A stretch of DNA of 64,000 nucleotides from Thioclava pacifica DSM 10166 (GCF_000714535.1 NZ_AUND01000001.1:186001-250000), one strand, 5' to 3'; numbered from the stretch's first letter, positions 35,172 to 43,619 are shown. Numbers and translations: made by a program. The notes: a model not told the origin generated them from the letters alone.

Positions 35172-35194
35172 TTGGCAAGCAAATGGAGGAGCGC

Positions 35195-35533
35195 ATGAAA
35201 TCGGTCGAAATCCGTAAAACGGAGCTTGAGGCGCGTCGCGCGCAGTTGCTGGCGCGCATGGAACAGGTCGAATCCGAGCTCGACAGCCATATCGAGAAGG
35301 ATTGGGCCGATGCGGCGGTCGAACAGGAACAAGACGAGGTTCTTGAGGACCTTGGCGAATCCGCGCAGCAGGAATTGCGCGCGATCGAGGCCGCGCTCGA
35401 GCGAATCGCCGAGGGCGAATACGGTTTTTGCGTCACCTGCGGCGAGCGCATTGACGAGGCGCGGCTTGATCTGCTGCCGGCGACCCCGTTCTGCCGCAAC
35501 CACGCGCCCGGCGCCAAGGCCAAACGCGGCTGA
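35195..35533 (+). CDS. TraR/DksA-family zinc-finger protein
   Basis: The 112-residue protein has a long N-terminal coiled coil (residues 1-70) and a C-terminal zinc finger, YGFCVTCGERIDEARLDLLP followed by FCRNHAPG. DksA-type proteins enter the RNA polymerase secondary channel and tune transcription, often with ppGpp. The last zinc ligand appears to be His rather than Cys (CxxC...CxxH). The ATG at 35195 follows GGAGGA. A longer frame from 35183 begins at the ribosome binding site and was rejected. Confidence 0.88.
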   Translation: MKSVEIRKTELEARRAQLLARMEQVESELDSHIEKDWADAAVEQEQDEVLEDLGESAQQELRAIEAALERIAEGEYGFCVTCGERIDEARLDLLPATPFCRNHAPGAKAKRG

Positions 35534-35662
35534 GCGCACCGCCCTGCGTCCGCGATCCGCACGTTCTTGCCGTTTCCGTCACGCAAAGGGTAAAAACCCT
35601 TTGTTTTGAAGCGCGTCGGCCTTAGACTTTCTGCGCGAGCGAACAGGCCAGTGGCGGGGGCA

Positions 35663-37630
35663 ATGGCAAAGCGGGTGAGATTTCGGACCCAGGACGGGCT
35701 GGCTTGGATTACGCTGAGTGGCCTTGACGCAAGCGGCGCGCCTGCGGGCTTCACGTCTGATCTGCGTGCCGCACTTGGTGGGCTGCTCGATCTTGTGGCT
35801 CGCGACCACGCTTTGCGCGGGGTGATCGTGCAGGGCGATACGGCAGGTTGGCCGGTCGCGACCGATCCGCTTGAAGATTACGCAACCGATGGGGAAGCAC
35901 CCGATCTCGCGACGCTCGCGCAATCTCTCGCCGCTCTCGACCAACCGGTTCTGGCGCGGCTTTCGGGGCGTATCACCGGGGGCAGCCTTGCGCTGTCCCA
36001 AGCTGCCGATTTGCGGATCGCCGATCCCGAAACCACCTTTCTTTCGCCGGAGTTTGCGCTCGGCGCGATTCCTGCGGCGGGCGGTCTGGTACGGCTGGCG
36101 CGGCGAAAGGGTGGCGCTGCAGCGCTGGACCTGCTGACGCGCGAGACGCCGCTTGAGGCCACGGCGGCCATGAGCCTTGGCCTGTGCGAGTTGATCCTGT
36201 CCGATCCCGAGCCGGCTGAGATCGCCGCCGCGCTCGATCTGCTTCATGACGAGGGCGTGCCGCCCGCCGATGCCGCGCTGTCTGACCCTGCCGCCTATCT
36301 CGCCGCGATCGAGCCGCGCCGTGCGGCGCTGCGCAAGGGACCGCTGGCCGAACCCGGCGCCCGAGCGCTCGAGGTGGTCGAAAGCGCGCTGCTCTTGCCG
36401 CTCGACGAGGCGCTCGATTTCGAGGCCGTGGCTTTCGAGGATCTGAGCGCCGCGCCGCTGTCGAAGGCGCTGCGCCATGCCGCGCGCTGTGCGGCCCAGA
36501 CCCGATCGCCCGGATCCGGTGAGCCTATCGAGCCGATGCGGATCGGGCTGTGGGATCAGCCGCCGACACTCGCCGGGGCACTTCTGGCGGCGGGCCACTC
36601 GGTCATTCTCGGGGCGAGCGATCCCAGCGCGATCGAGGCCGGTTTCGCATCCATCGCCCGCGAGCAGGAACGGCAGGTGCAACAGGGCAGCCTCGATCCC
36701 GAAACACGCGATGCGGACTGGGCGCGGCTCGGCGCAGCGATGACGCGCGACGGGCTTGAAGGCTGCGACATGGTGATCGCGGCGGGTACGCAACCCGTGC
36801 CGGAGACGCCATTGCTTCTGCCGGTGCTCGATCGTGCCCTTGCAGGCCGTGTCGGGCCCGTGCTGATCCGTTCGGGCGGCATCGTCGAGCTTGTCCCCGG
36901 CACACAGACCACGACCCAGGAACTGGCGAGGCTGGAGGCTGTGCTGCGCCTTGGCGATGCGCCGGTGGTGATCGGCGGACCCGGAGTCGGGGGCATCGTC
37001 ACCCATCTGCGCCTGGCCTATATCGCGGCTGCCGAACGCGCTGTTCTGGCCGGGGCGACGGTCGCCCAGGTCGACGAGGCGCTGACGCAGCTTGGCGTCA
37101 CCACCCCGCCATTGCGACTTGCGGATGCGATGGGGATTTCCCGTGTCTGCGCGGGTCTCGAACAGATCCGCCGCGCGCCGGGGCCTTTCCTGGGGCTTCT
37201 GGCGCTCGAAGGGCATGAGGGCCGTGCAAGCGGGCAAGGGTTCTACGATTGGTCGAACCGCGCCGCGCGGCCGATCCCGGATCAGGCCGAGGCGCTCAGT
37301 GCCCTGCGCCGGGAGGCCGGAATCACACCGCGCCGTCTGGGCACCGCGCAGATCCGCGCGCGGATCCTGGCCGAGCTTGCGAATGAAGGTGCATCCCTTC
37401 TGCAACGCGCCCAGGCGCATCGTGCCTGCGACATAGACCTTGCCGCGCGCTTTGCGCTGGGTCTGCCGGCGAGCCTTGGCGGGGTGATGTTTGCCGCAGA
37501 TCAGGCCGGGTTGCTGGCGACGCGAAAACTGCTGCGCGCGCTCACAGAAGAAGGTGCGCCTGAGCCAGTCACGCTCTGGGATGTGCTGATCCGCAATGGC
37601 AAGAGCTTCGCTGATCTCGACCGGAGATAA
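35663..37630 (+). CDS. FadJ-like enoyl-CoA hydratase/3-hydroxyacyl-CoA dehydrogenase, possibly inactive
   Basis: The 655-residue protein has the layout of a fatty-acid oxidation multienzyme: an N-terminal crotonase domain (1-200) and a C-terminal hydroxyacyl-CoA dehydrogenase region (290-650) with GGPGVGGIVTHLRLAYIAAA and GQGFYDW. Key residues look lost. The first crotonase Glu is replaced by Ala110 in GGSLALS, although Glu130 in SPEFALGAIP is kept. The NAD-binding GxGxxG is replaced by MRIGLWDQPPTLAGALLAAG, and no FNP-type catalytic His segment is seen. It may be a pseudoenzyme or bind acyl-CoA without full activity. It stands alone. Confidence 0.8.
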   Translation: MAKRVRFRTQDGLAWITLSGLDASGAPAGFTSDLRAALGGLLDLVARDHALRGVIVQGDTAGWPVATDPLEDYATDGEAPDLATLAQSLAALDQPVLARLSGRITGGSLALSQAADLRIADPETTFLSPEFALGAIPAAGGLVRLARRKGGAAALDLLTRETPLEATAAMSLGLCELILSDPEPAEIAAALDLLHDEGVPPADAALSDPAAYLAAIEPRRAALRKGPLAEPGARALEVVESALLLPLDEALDFEAVAFEDLSAAPLSKALRHAARCAAQTRSPGSGEPIEPMRIGLWDQPPTLAGALLAAGHSVILGASDPSAIEAGFASIAREQERQVQQGSLDPETRDADWARLGAAMTRDGLEGCDMVIAAGTQPVPETPLLLPVLDRALAGRVGPVLIRSGGIVELVPGTQTTTQELARLEAVLRLGDAPVVIGGPGVGGIVTHLRLAYIAAAERAVLAGATVAQVDEALTQLGVTTPPLRLADAMGISRVCAGLEQIRRAPGPFLGLLALEGHEGRASGQGFYDWSNRAARPIPDQAEALSALRREAGITPRRLGTAQIRARILAELANEGASLLQRAQAHRACDIDLAARFALGLPASLGGVMFAADQAGLLATRKLLRALTEEGAPEPVTLWDVLIRNGKSFADLDRR

Positions 37631-37639
37631 GGTCCAGCC

Positions 37640-37855
37640 TCAGCTCAGGAAGATCCCGACCACGACCATCATCAGGCCGATCACCGAGACGAACAGCGCG
37701 CCCATGTTGAGCACAACCACTTTCTGGAGCCGCGCCCGCAACGCGTCATCGGGAAGCCCGGCGCGTTTGGCCTTTGCCACCGCGACGATGCAATAGAGGA
37801 TGCCGATCAGCCCCAGCACCGAAACGCCGGCTCCGGCCCAGATCAGAAATTCCAT
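37640..37855 (-). CDS. Small two-helix membrane protein
   Basis: The 71-residue protein has two transmembrane helices (LIWAGAGVSVLGLIGILYCI and VVVLNMGALFVSVIGLMMVVVG) joined by a basic loop (AKAKRAGLPDDALRARLQK). Small proteins of this type occur widely in Rhodobacteraceae with no known function. The ATG at 37855 follows GGGAGG. It converges on the FadJ-like gene with a nine-base gap. Confidence 0.75.
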   Translation of the reverse strand: MEFLIWAGAGVSVLGLIGILYCIVAVAKAKRAGLPDDALRARLQKVVVLNMGALFVSVIGLMMVVVGIFLS

Positions 37856-37916
37856 AGCTGCCTCCCGCGATAATGCGCGCCTGCCCTAGCCGAGCAAGCG
37901 CGCCAAGGCAAGGAAA

Positions 37917-37976
37917 AGGGGCTCTGCCCCTCTGCCTTCGGCATTCACCCCGAGATATTTTTCTCAAGAAGAAGGG
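37917..37976 (+). repeat. Dispersed repeat family A, copy 3
   Basis: AGGGGCTCTGCCCCT forms the hairpin. A second hairpin (TGCCTTCGGCA), ACCCCGAGATATTT and TCTCAAGAAGAAGG follow. It is tail-to-tail with copy 4. Confidence 0.8.
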
Positions 37977-37982
37977 GGGCGG

Positions 37983-38047
37983 TCTTCTTCTTCTTGATCC
38001 AAATATCTCGGGGGAGGCCGCGAAGCGGACGGGGGCAGAGCCCCCGC
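37983..38047 (-). repeat. Dispersed repeat family A, copy 4 (inverted)
   Basis: Read on the minus strand it has GCGGGGGCTCTGCCCCCG, a CCGCTTCGCGG stem-loop, CCCCGAGATATTTGG and TCAAGAAGAAG. The tails of copies 3 and 4 can pair (CAAGAAGAAG at 37965-37974 with CTTCTTCTTG at 37987-37996), so the 282-base gap between genes is essentially one large inverted repeat. Confidence 0.8.
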
Positions 38048-38137
38048 TGTGCCAGGGCACGCGCAGCGCCTCTTGATGCGCGGGGCGCGGCGGGCTAGTG
38101 AGAGCGCCGATCCAGTCGAGCAGCAGGAGAGAGCCCG

Positions 38138-38389
38138 ATGCCCAGCGATGCCGCCTACAATGTCGCCGCCGACGAGCTGCGCCAGTTCGTCGAGCAATTC
38201 GAGAGCCTGGAGGCCGAGAAGAAAGACATCACCGAGCAGCAGAAAGACATAATGTCCGAAGCCAAGGCGCGCGGCTACGACACGAAAGTGCTGAAAAAGA
38301 TCGTGGCTTTGCGCAAGCGCGACAAGGATGACGTGGCCGAGGAAGAGGCGATCCTCGATCTCTACAAATCCGCGCTCGGCATGTCCTGA
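38138..38389 (+). CDS. gapR: GapR-family nucleoid-associated protein (DUF2312)
   Basis: The 83-residue protein matches the DUF2312/GapR family from AADELRQFVEQFESLEAEKK through MSEAKARGYDTKVLKKIVAL to the C-terminal EEEAILDLYKSALGM. In Caulobacter, GapR forms a ring around overtwisted, AT-rich DNA ahead of forks and helps topoisomerases. The length is close to the Caulobacter protein. The ATG follows AGGAGAG. Confidence 0.93.
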   Translation: MPSDAAYNVAADELRQFVEQFESLEAEKKDITEQQKDIMSEAKARGYDTKVLKKIVALRKRDKDDVAEEEAILDLYKSALGMS

Positions 38390-38416
38390 GCGGTCGGGCT
38401 CAAGGTCGCGCCCGTT

Positions 38417-39292
38417 TCAGGGCGCGATGAATTCCACGCCCGGCAATTGCGCGATCGCTGCCACGTCGGCATCGTATTGCGCGGTGATCTCGGCGACCAG
38501 GTCGTCGGTCCAGCCGGGCAGGGGAGCCTCGATCTCGATCGCCTCGGGGCGTGCATATTTGTCGAGGAACGCGGTCACGATCTTGCGCCGTTGCAGGACC
38601 GATTTCGGCGGGTGACTTTCGAGATAGCTGCGCAGCCGTGCGACCCCATCGGGCGGCATGATCTGCTCAAGGATCATCAGCTCGCCATCGAGCGCCTGGC
38701 TTTCGGGGAGCCCGCCCACCGCGCGCAGCACCTCGGGCCAGATCAGCGGCAGATCTTCATTGCACCAGATCACGAGGCGGCGTCCGCCGGCTGCCGCGGC
38801 CATTTCGCGGATCACCGGCTCCCAGCGCAGATCGCGCGGGTCGTGATCATGCATGATCTGTTCGTAGCTGCGCTTGGGCAGGCGCTGGACGAGTTGCGGC
38901 AGCAGCGTCGCGGGATTGATCAGCGCGAGGTGGAACTCGGTTTCCGAACTGGGGAAGAGATTGGCGAGCGGGGCGAGCTTGCCCGGCGCCATCACGTAAA
39001 AGCCCTTCTGGGTCACAACGCGTTCGGGGATGCACAGGAAAAACTCGTGGCTGAAGACGAGCCGCTCGATGTCGTGGCGCTCGGTGCAGGCTTCGAGCAG
39101 CGCATCCTGCACGTCTTGCGGTGCGGGGCCACCCTTGAGAGAGACCAGCGCGTCGCGAAGCACCATCCGGTAGCGGCGCGGAGCGGGCACGGCGATGCCA
39201 TATTGCTCGAGCACGGCGCGATTGCTTGAGAGCACCCGAACGATGCGGTCCTCATCGGTCGAATGGGCCCCGAGATGGAAAACGACTTTCAT
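38417..39292 (-). CDS. Conserved hypothetical protein, sulfotransferase-like N-terminus
   Basis: The 291-residue protein begins MKVVFHLGAHSTDEDRIVRVL, which resembles the nucleotide loop of sulfotransferase-like proteins (HIGxxKTGT) but lacks the Lys-Thr-Gly residues. The rest has FSHEFFLCIPERV and VIWCNEDLPLIWPEVLRAVGG segments that fit this fold loosely. I would not name a reaction. It stands alone, converging on gapR and divergent from the ABC permease. Confidence 0.7.
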   Translation of the reverse strand: MKVVFHLGAHSTDEDRIVRVLSSNRAVLEQYGIAVPAPRRYRMVLRDALVSLKGGPAPQDVQDALLEACTERHDIERLVFSHEFFLCIPERVVTQKGFYVMAPGKLAPLANLFPSSETEFHLALINPATLLPQLVQRLPKRSYEQIMHDHDPRDLRWEPVIREMAAAAGGRRLVIWCNEDLPLIWPEVLRAVGGLPESQALDGELMILEQIMPPDGVARLRSYLESHPPKSVLQRRKIVTAFLDKYARPEAIEIEAPLPGWTDDLVAEITAQYDADVAAIAQLPGVEFIAP

Positions 39293-39397
39293 GCTGCGCG
39301 CCTCGATATGCTTAGGCCGGCCAAGCCCTTATGATTGCGCGCCACTCTAGCCGCTGAGTTCTGGACAGGCAAACGCGTTTCGGGATAGAGGGGAGGG

Positions 39398-41086
39398 ATG
39401 AATTCCGAGCAAACAACTCAGGTAATTGGCGCGCGCGCGCCTTCGGCTCGCAAACACGTCCCCGGCTCGGGGCTGTGGTCGCTCGGTGCGTTGGTGATCG
39501 CGGGGCTGGTGCTCGCGCCGATCCTTGCGGTGGGTTGGATGGCGCTCGATCCGCGCGAGAATATCTGGCCGCATCTGATCGCGACGACCCTGCCGCGCTA
39601 CCTGGTCAATACCGCGGTGCTGACGGGCGGCGTCGGGCTTCTGGCCTCGGCCGTCGGGGCTGGCGCGGCCTGGCTTGTCGTGATGTATCGCTTCCCCGGT
39701 CACCGGGTGCTGGAGTGGTTGTTGCTGCTGCCGCTCGCGATTCCCGCCTATGTGGGGGCCTATGCGCTGACCGATTTTCTTGACTATTCCGGTCCGGTGC
39801 AAACGGCGTTGCGCGCGGCGTTTGGTTGGGCCTCGGCGCGTGATTACTGGTTCCCCGAGATCCGCTCGCGCGAGGCGGCCGTCGTCGTGCTCTCGGCCGC
39901 GCTCTACCCTTACATCTACCTGATCACCCGCGCCGCGCTGCGCGAGCAATCTGGCGCAAGCTACGAGGTCGCGCGCGCGCTCGGCACGGGCCCGTTTGGT
40001 CTTTTCTGGCGTGTGGGGCTGCCGCTCGCACGTCCCGCCATCGCCGCAGGCGCCGCCATCGCCATGATGGAGACGGTGGCCGATTTCGGCGTCGTCGATC
40101 ATTTCGGGGTGCAGACACTGACCACGGGTATCTTCACGACCTGGCTCTCGGGCGGCAATGCCGGGGGGGCGGCGCAGTTGTCGCTCGTGATCCTCGGAAT
40201 CGTTTTCGCACTCTTTGCGCTGGAGAAACTCTCGCGCCGCAAGGTGCGCTATTTCCAGACCGCGCGGCAATCGCGCCCCGTTCTCGCGCAAAGCCTGACC
40301 GGTTGGGCGGGCTGGGCGGCGATGGCACTTTGCGCGCTGCCGGTGGCCGTGGGATTCGTGCTCCCGGTCGCGGTGATGGGGAGCCATGCGCTTGCCAATC
40401 CCGATGCCTGGTTCGGTCGCGGCCTTGGGCTTGCGCTCTGGCACACGGTTTTCACCGGCGGGATGGCGGCGGCGATCACGGTCACGCTGGCGCTGTTCAT
40501 GGTATACGGTGTGCGGCTTTCGGGGCGCAGCCTGCCGCGCGTGGTGCTGCCGCTGACGACGCTGGGCTATGCCGCGCCCGGAGCGGTGCTTGCGGTCGGC
40601 ATCCTGATTCCGCTCGCGGGGCTTGATCATGCGCTGGCCGATGGGATTGCGGCACTGACGGGCTATGATCCGGGTCTCATGCTGACCGGCTCGGCCTTTG
40701 CGATCATCCTCGCCTATGTGGTGCGTTTCTTCGCCATCGCGCAGGGGGCGGCGGATGCGGCCTTCGGGCGGGTGCCGCCCTCGCTGCCAATGGCGGCGCG
40801 CTCGCTCGGGCGCGGACCCGGAGGCGTTCTGCGCGAGCTCTACCTGCCGCTCATGCGCGGCTCCGTCGGCTCGGCGCTGCTTCTGGTTTTCGTCGATTGC
40901 GTGAAGGAACTGCCCGCAACGCTGTTGCTGCGCCCGTTCAATTTCGAGACGCTTGCGACGCGGACGCAGGAAAAGGCGAGCCTGGAGAATCTGGGCGATG
41001 CCTCGCCCGCAGCGCTTCTGGTTTCGGCCGTGGGGCTTGTCGCGGTGGCGATCCTCGCGCGCGCCAATCTCGGCCGGTCCCGCTGA
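39398..41086 (+). CDS. Ferric iron-type ABC transporter permease (FbpB-like, fused)
   Basis: The 562-residue protein has twelve or so helices in two homologous permease halves. Each has an EAA-type coupling loop: YEVARALGTGPFGLFWRVGL in the first, and MAARSLGRGPGGVLRELYLPL in the second. This fused layout is typical of Fe3+ importers of the FbpB/AfuB group. The binding protein and ATPase are not in the window. The TonB/ExbBD operon beyond the tRNA fits an iron-uptake theme but is not proof. The ATG at 39398 follows GGGGAGGG. Confidence 0.9.
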   Translation: MNSEQTTQVIGARAPSARKHVPGSGLWSLGALVIAGLVLAPILAVGWMALDPRENIWPHLIATTLPRYLVNTAVLTGGVGLLASAVGAGAAWLVVMYRFPGHRVLEWLLLLPLAIPAYVGAYALTDFLDYSGPVQTALRAAFGWASARDYWFPEIRSREAAVVVLSAALYPYIYLITRAALREQSGASYEVARALGTGPFGLFWRVGLPLARPAIAAGAAIAMMETVADFGVVDHFGVQTLTTGIFTTWLSGGNAGGAAQLSLVILGIVFALFALEKLSRRKVRYFQTARQSRPVLAQSLTGWAGWAAMALCALPVAVGFVLPVAVMGSHALANPDAWFGRGLGLALWHTVFTGGMAAAITVTLALFMVYGVRLSGRSLPRVVLPLTTLGYAAPGAVLAVGILIPLAGLDHALADGIAALTGYDPGLMLTGSAFAIILAYVVRFFAIAQGAADAAFGRVPPSLPMAARSLGRGPGGVLRELYLPLMRGSVGSALLLVFVDCVKELPATLLLRPFNFETLATRTQEKASLENLGDASPAALLVSAVGLVAVAILARANLGRSR

Positions 41087-41134
41087 CCCGCGTCTTGCGC
41101 GAATTTTCCAGCCGCGCTATTGCGGGCCGGTCAC

Positions 41135-41210
41135 GCCGGCGTAGCTCAGTTGGTAGAGCGTCTGATTTGTAATCAGGGGGTCGGGGGTTCGAGTCCCTCC
41201 GCCGGCACCA
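41135..41210 (+). tRNA. tRNA-Thr (TGT anticodon)
   Basis: The 76-base sequence folds as a standard cloverleaf. The acceptor stem is GCCGGCG/CGCCGGC, the D arm contains AGCTCAGTTGG, and the anticodon loop TTTGTAA carries TGT at 41168-41170. The T arm contains GGTTCGAGTCC, and the CCA end is encoded. It reads ACA codons. The exbB ATG begins 20 bases after the tRNA. Confidence 0.97.
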
Positions 41211-41230
41211 GTAGCCTCTCGGAGGGCGCG

Positions 41231-41932
41231 ATGGACAGCACCGCTCAGATCCCCGGGGCGCTCCCGGGCCGCATGGTCGATGCGCTCGTGCTTGGCGGGC
41301 CCGCGATGTGGGCGATCGCCGCGCTGTCCGTGCTTTCGTTGGCGCTGATCTTCTGGAAACTCTGGGATCTGCTGGCCGCCGGTGCCTGGTCAGGCGGCGC
41401 GCGCACGCAGGCCGCGATCGAAGCCTGGGCACGCGGTGATCTCGACGCGGCGGAGGCGGTTCTGAAGGACCGTCGTTCCTTGCGCGCGCAGCTTGCCCGC
41501 GCCGCGATGGCAAGCCTGCGCGATCCGCAGCTTGACCGCGCAGGCGCCGAGGCCGAGACCGCGCGGGTGGCGCGCAATCTGCTTGCGCGGGCGCGCTCGG
41601 GGCTGAGGGGGCTGGAGCTGGCGGTTGTGATTGGCCCGCTTCTGGGCCTTCTGGGTACGGTCGCGGGAATGATCGCGGCCTTCCGCGCTTTGCAGGAAGC
41701 GGGCGTGCAGGCCGATCCGGCGACGCTGGCGGGCGGGATCTGGGAGGCGCTTCTGACCACCGCCGCGGGGATGGCGGTCGCGATTCCCGCACAGATCGCC
41801 CTGTCGGGTTTCGATGCGGTGGTCGACCGGTTGCGCCATGACATGGAAGATGCCGCGACCCGTATCTTTGCGCGTGCCTCCACTGTGAACGCAGCCTCTG
41901 ACAGGGAGCGGCTGCGCGCCGCGGCCGAGTGA
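41231..41932 (+). CDS. exbB: ExbB/TolQ-type proton channel protein
   Basis: The 233-residue membrane protein has three helices (near residues 20-42, 130-150 and 165-190) with the MotA/TolQ/ExbB core GLELAVVIGPLLGLLGTVAGM and WEALLTTAAGMAVAIPAQIA. ExbB forms a pentamer around ExbD and uses the proton gradient to energise TonB. It is the first gene of a tightly overlapping four-gene operon, and its stop shares a base with the ATG of the first exbD. Confidence 0.93.
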   Translation: MDSTAQIPGALPGRMVDALVLGGPAMWAIAALSVLSLALIFWKLWDLLAAGAWSGGARTQAAIEAWARGDLDAAEAVLKDRRSLRAQLARAAMASLRDPQLDRAGAEAETARVARNLLARARSGLRGLELAVVIGPLLGLLGTVAGMIAAFRALQEAGVQADPATLAGGIWEALLTTAAGMAVAIPAQIALSGFDAVVDRLRHDMEDAATRIFARASTVNAASDRERLRAAAE

Positions 41933-42315
41933 TGTTTGCCTTCGGGCAGGCCCGCGCGCGCCGCCGTCCGGCGCTTACACCGATGATCGACGTGGTGTTT
42001 CTGCTGCTTGTCTTTTTCATGTTGGCCTCGCGCTTCGGGGTGGAGCGGACGCTTGAACTTACGATCGGCGGGGGAGGGGCTCAGGCCGAATGGTCGGGGC
42101 CGCCGCGTCTGGTCGATATCGGGGCGGATGGCGCGCTTGCGCTCAATGGTCAGCCGGTCGTGCTGAGCGATCTGGCCACCGATCTCGCGCCGCTGATGGA
42201 GGCCGCGACCGATCCGGTGGTGCTGCGCCCCAAGGGAGGCGATCTGGCGGCCGTCACGCAGGTGCTCGATGCGCTGCGCGGTGCAGGGCTCACCCATCTG
42301 GTGCTGGTCCCATGA
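41932..42315 (+). CDS. exbD: ExbD-type protein 1 (intact channel Asp)
   Basis: The 127-residue protein has one N-terminal helix, TPMIDVVFLLLVFFMLASRF, with the essential proton-carrying Asp20, followed by a periplasmic domain. The ATG at 41932 overlaps the exbB stop, and its own stop overlaps the start of the second ExbD (ATGA). Compare the next gene, where this Asp is replaced. Confidence 0.93.
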   Translation: MFAFGQARARRRPALTPMIDVVFLLLVFFMLASRFGVERTLELTIGGGGAQAEWSGPPRLVDIGADGALALNGQPVVLSDLATDLAPLMEAATDPVVLRPKGGDLAAVTQVLDALRGAGLTHLVLVP

Positions 42316-42725
42316 GGCTTTTTACCGACACGCCCCGGCGCAGCCTGCCCGAGCCGCTTTTGCCGATGATCAACGTGGTCTTCTTGCTGCTGATCTTCTT
42401 CCTGTTGGCCGCGACGCTCGCCCAGCCGACGCCGTTCGAGGTGTCTCCGCCCGAGGCTTCGGGCGGCGGGGCAGCCGAGCCTGGTGATCTGACGCTTTTT
42501 GTGGGTGCGGACGGCCGGCTTGGCTTCGGAGATGCGCGCGACTTGGCGGCGCTTGCCGCGCTGGGGGCTGCGACGGAGGCTGCGCGCGCGGCCTGCGGCG
42601 CGTGCGCCGACACGCTCACGCTGCGGGCAGATTCGAAGCTTTCGGGCGAGGCCTTGGCGAAGCTGGTGCCGGAATTGAGCGCGCTTGGCTTCAAGAACCT
42701 CAAACTCGTGGTGCGCGGAAAATGA
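42312..42725 (+). CDS. ExbD-type protein 2 (channel Asp replaced by Asn)
   Basis: The 137-residue protein has the same architecture: a short cytoplasmic end, one helix (LPMINVVFLLLIFFLLAATL) and a periplasmic domain. The position of the essential Asp is Asn21 (codon AAC at 42372). It also carries a CGAC pair in the periplasmic part. Tandem unlike ExbD genes occur in several bacteria. Here the second copy should be unable to carry protons itself and may form a mixed dimer with ExbD 1. Its stop overlaps the tonB-like start. Confidence 0.9.
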   Translation: MRLFTDTPRRSLPEPLLPMINVVFLLLIFFLLAATLAQPTPFEVSPPEASGGGAAEPGDLTLFVGADGRLGFGDARDLAALAALGAATEAARAACGACADTLTLRADSKLSGEALAKLVPELSALGFKNLKLVVRGK

Positions 42726-43561
42726 CCGCGCGCGGGCTGGCCTTCGTGGGGGCGCTCCTTGCGGCGCTTGGCGTGCATGCCGGGGTACTCGCGATCTGGG
42801 AGCCCGCGCCTTCGGGTGGCGCGCAATCCTCGGGCGATGGGGGAGAGGCGCTGGTCTCGCTCGCGCCCGCCTCGGCAGCGATGGAGGCGATGGTCGCCGA
42901 GTGGGAACGCCCGCCCGAGCTTGAAACTTCAGAGCCAGAGATGGCCGAGCCCGTTCCGCCGGAGGCGCAGCCCGAAAGCGCCGAGCCACAACCGCAGGAC
43001 CAGCCCCGGATCGCCGCCCCCTCGGCCCTGACCGCGCCTCCTGCCCCCGACGCGCCTTTGCCCGCGCAAGCGGACCCGGCCACGCCCGAGATGCCGCGCC
43101 CGCTGGCGAAGCCCGCGCCGCCCGAGACGAAACGGGCCACGCCGAAAGCGCTCGCACCGCGCAAGCTTCAGCCGTCGCAACCCTCGCAGGCCCGGCCCGA
43201 GCAGGTCGCGAAAGGGCAAGGCGCAAGAGGGGCTGCGGGTGACAATCAAAATGCTCCGGCCGCCACGCTCTCGGCGGGACAAATCCGGTCGCTCATGGGG
43301 AGCTGGGGTGGACAGATCCGTGCCCGGATCGAGCGTCATAAAACCCCGCCCGCAGGCGCGGGGGCAGGGCGGGTGACCGTCGCGATCACGGTGGCGCGCG
43401 ACGGGCGTCTGCTGGGTGTCGCGGTTGCAAAGGGCTCGGGCAACGCAGCCCTCGATCAGGCCGCGCTGGACGCGGTGCGCCGTGCTGGCCGCTTTCCCGC
43501 GGCGCCTCGAGGCCTTTCGAAACCCCAATACAGCTTCACCTTGCCGATGGTCTTCCGCTGA
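42722..43561 (+). CDS. tonB: TonB-family energy transducer
   Basis: The 279-residue protein has an N-terminal membrane anchor (GLAFVGALLAALGVHAGVLAI) and a long Pro/Glu/Ala-rich periplasm-spanning linker (residues 65-165). The C-terminal TonB domain has VTVAITVARDGRLLGVAVAK and ALDQAALDAVRRAGRFPAAP. It transmits energy from the ExbBD complex to outer-membrane receptors. Its ATG at 42722 overlaps the stop of ExbD 2. No receptor gene is present in the window. Confidence 0.9.
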   Translation: MTARGLAFVGALLAALGVHAGVLAIWEPAPSGGAQSSGDGGEALVSLAPASAAMEAMVAEWERPPELETSEPEMAEPVPPEAQPESAEPQPQDQPRIAAPSALTAPPAPDAPLPAQADPATPEMPRPLAKPAPPETKRATPKALAPRKLQPSQPSQARPEQVAKGQGARGAAGDNQNAPAATLSAGQIRSLMGSWGGQIRARIERHKTPPAGAGAGRVTVAITVARDGRLLGVAVAKGSGNAALDQAALDAVRRAGRFPAAPRGLSKPQYSFTLPMVFR

Positions 43562-43619
43562 GCCCCGCTTGCGCCCATCTCACTGCCAAGGCAGGGTGAG
43601 CGCGAACCAAGGAGCCACC

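Noticed and set aside
39398-43561. A single iron-uptake operon from the FbpB-like permease through tonB
   Set aside because: A tRNA gene lies between them and the permease lacks its own binding protein and ATPase, so a joint operon is unsupported.
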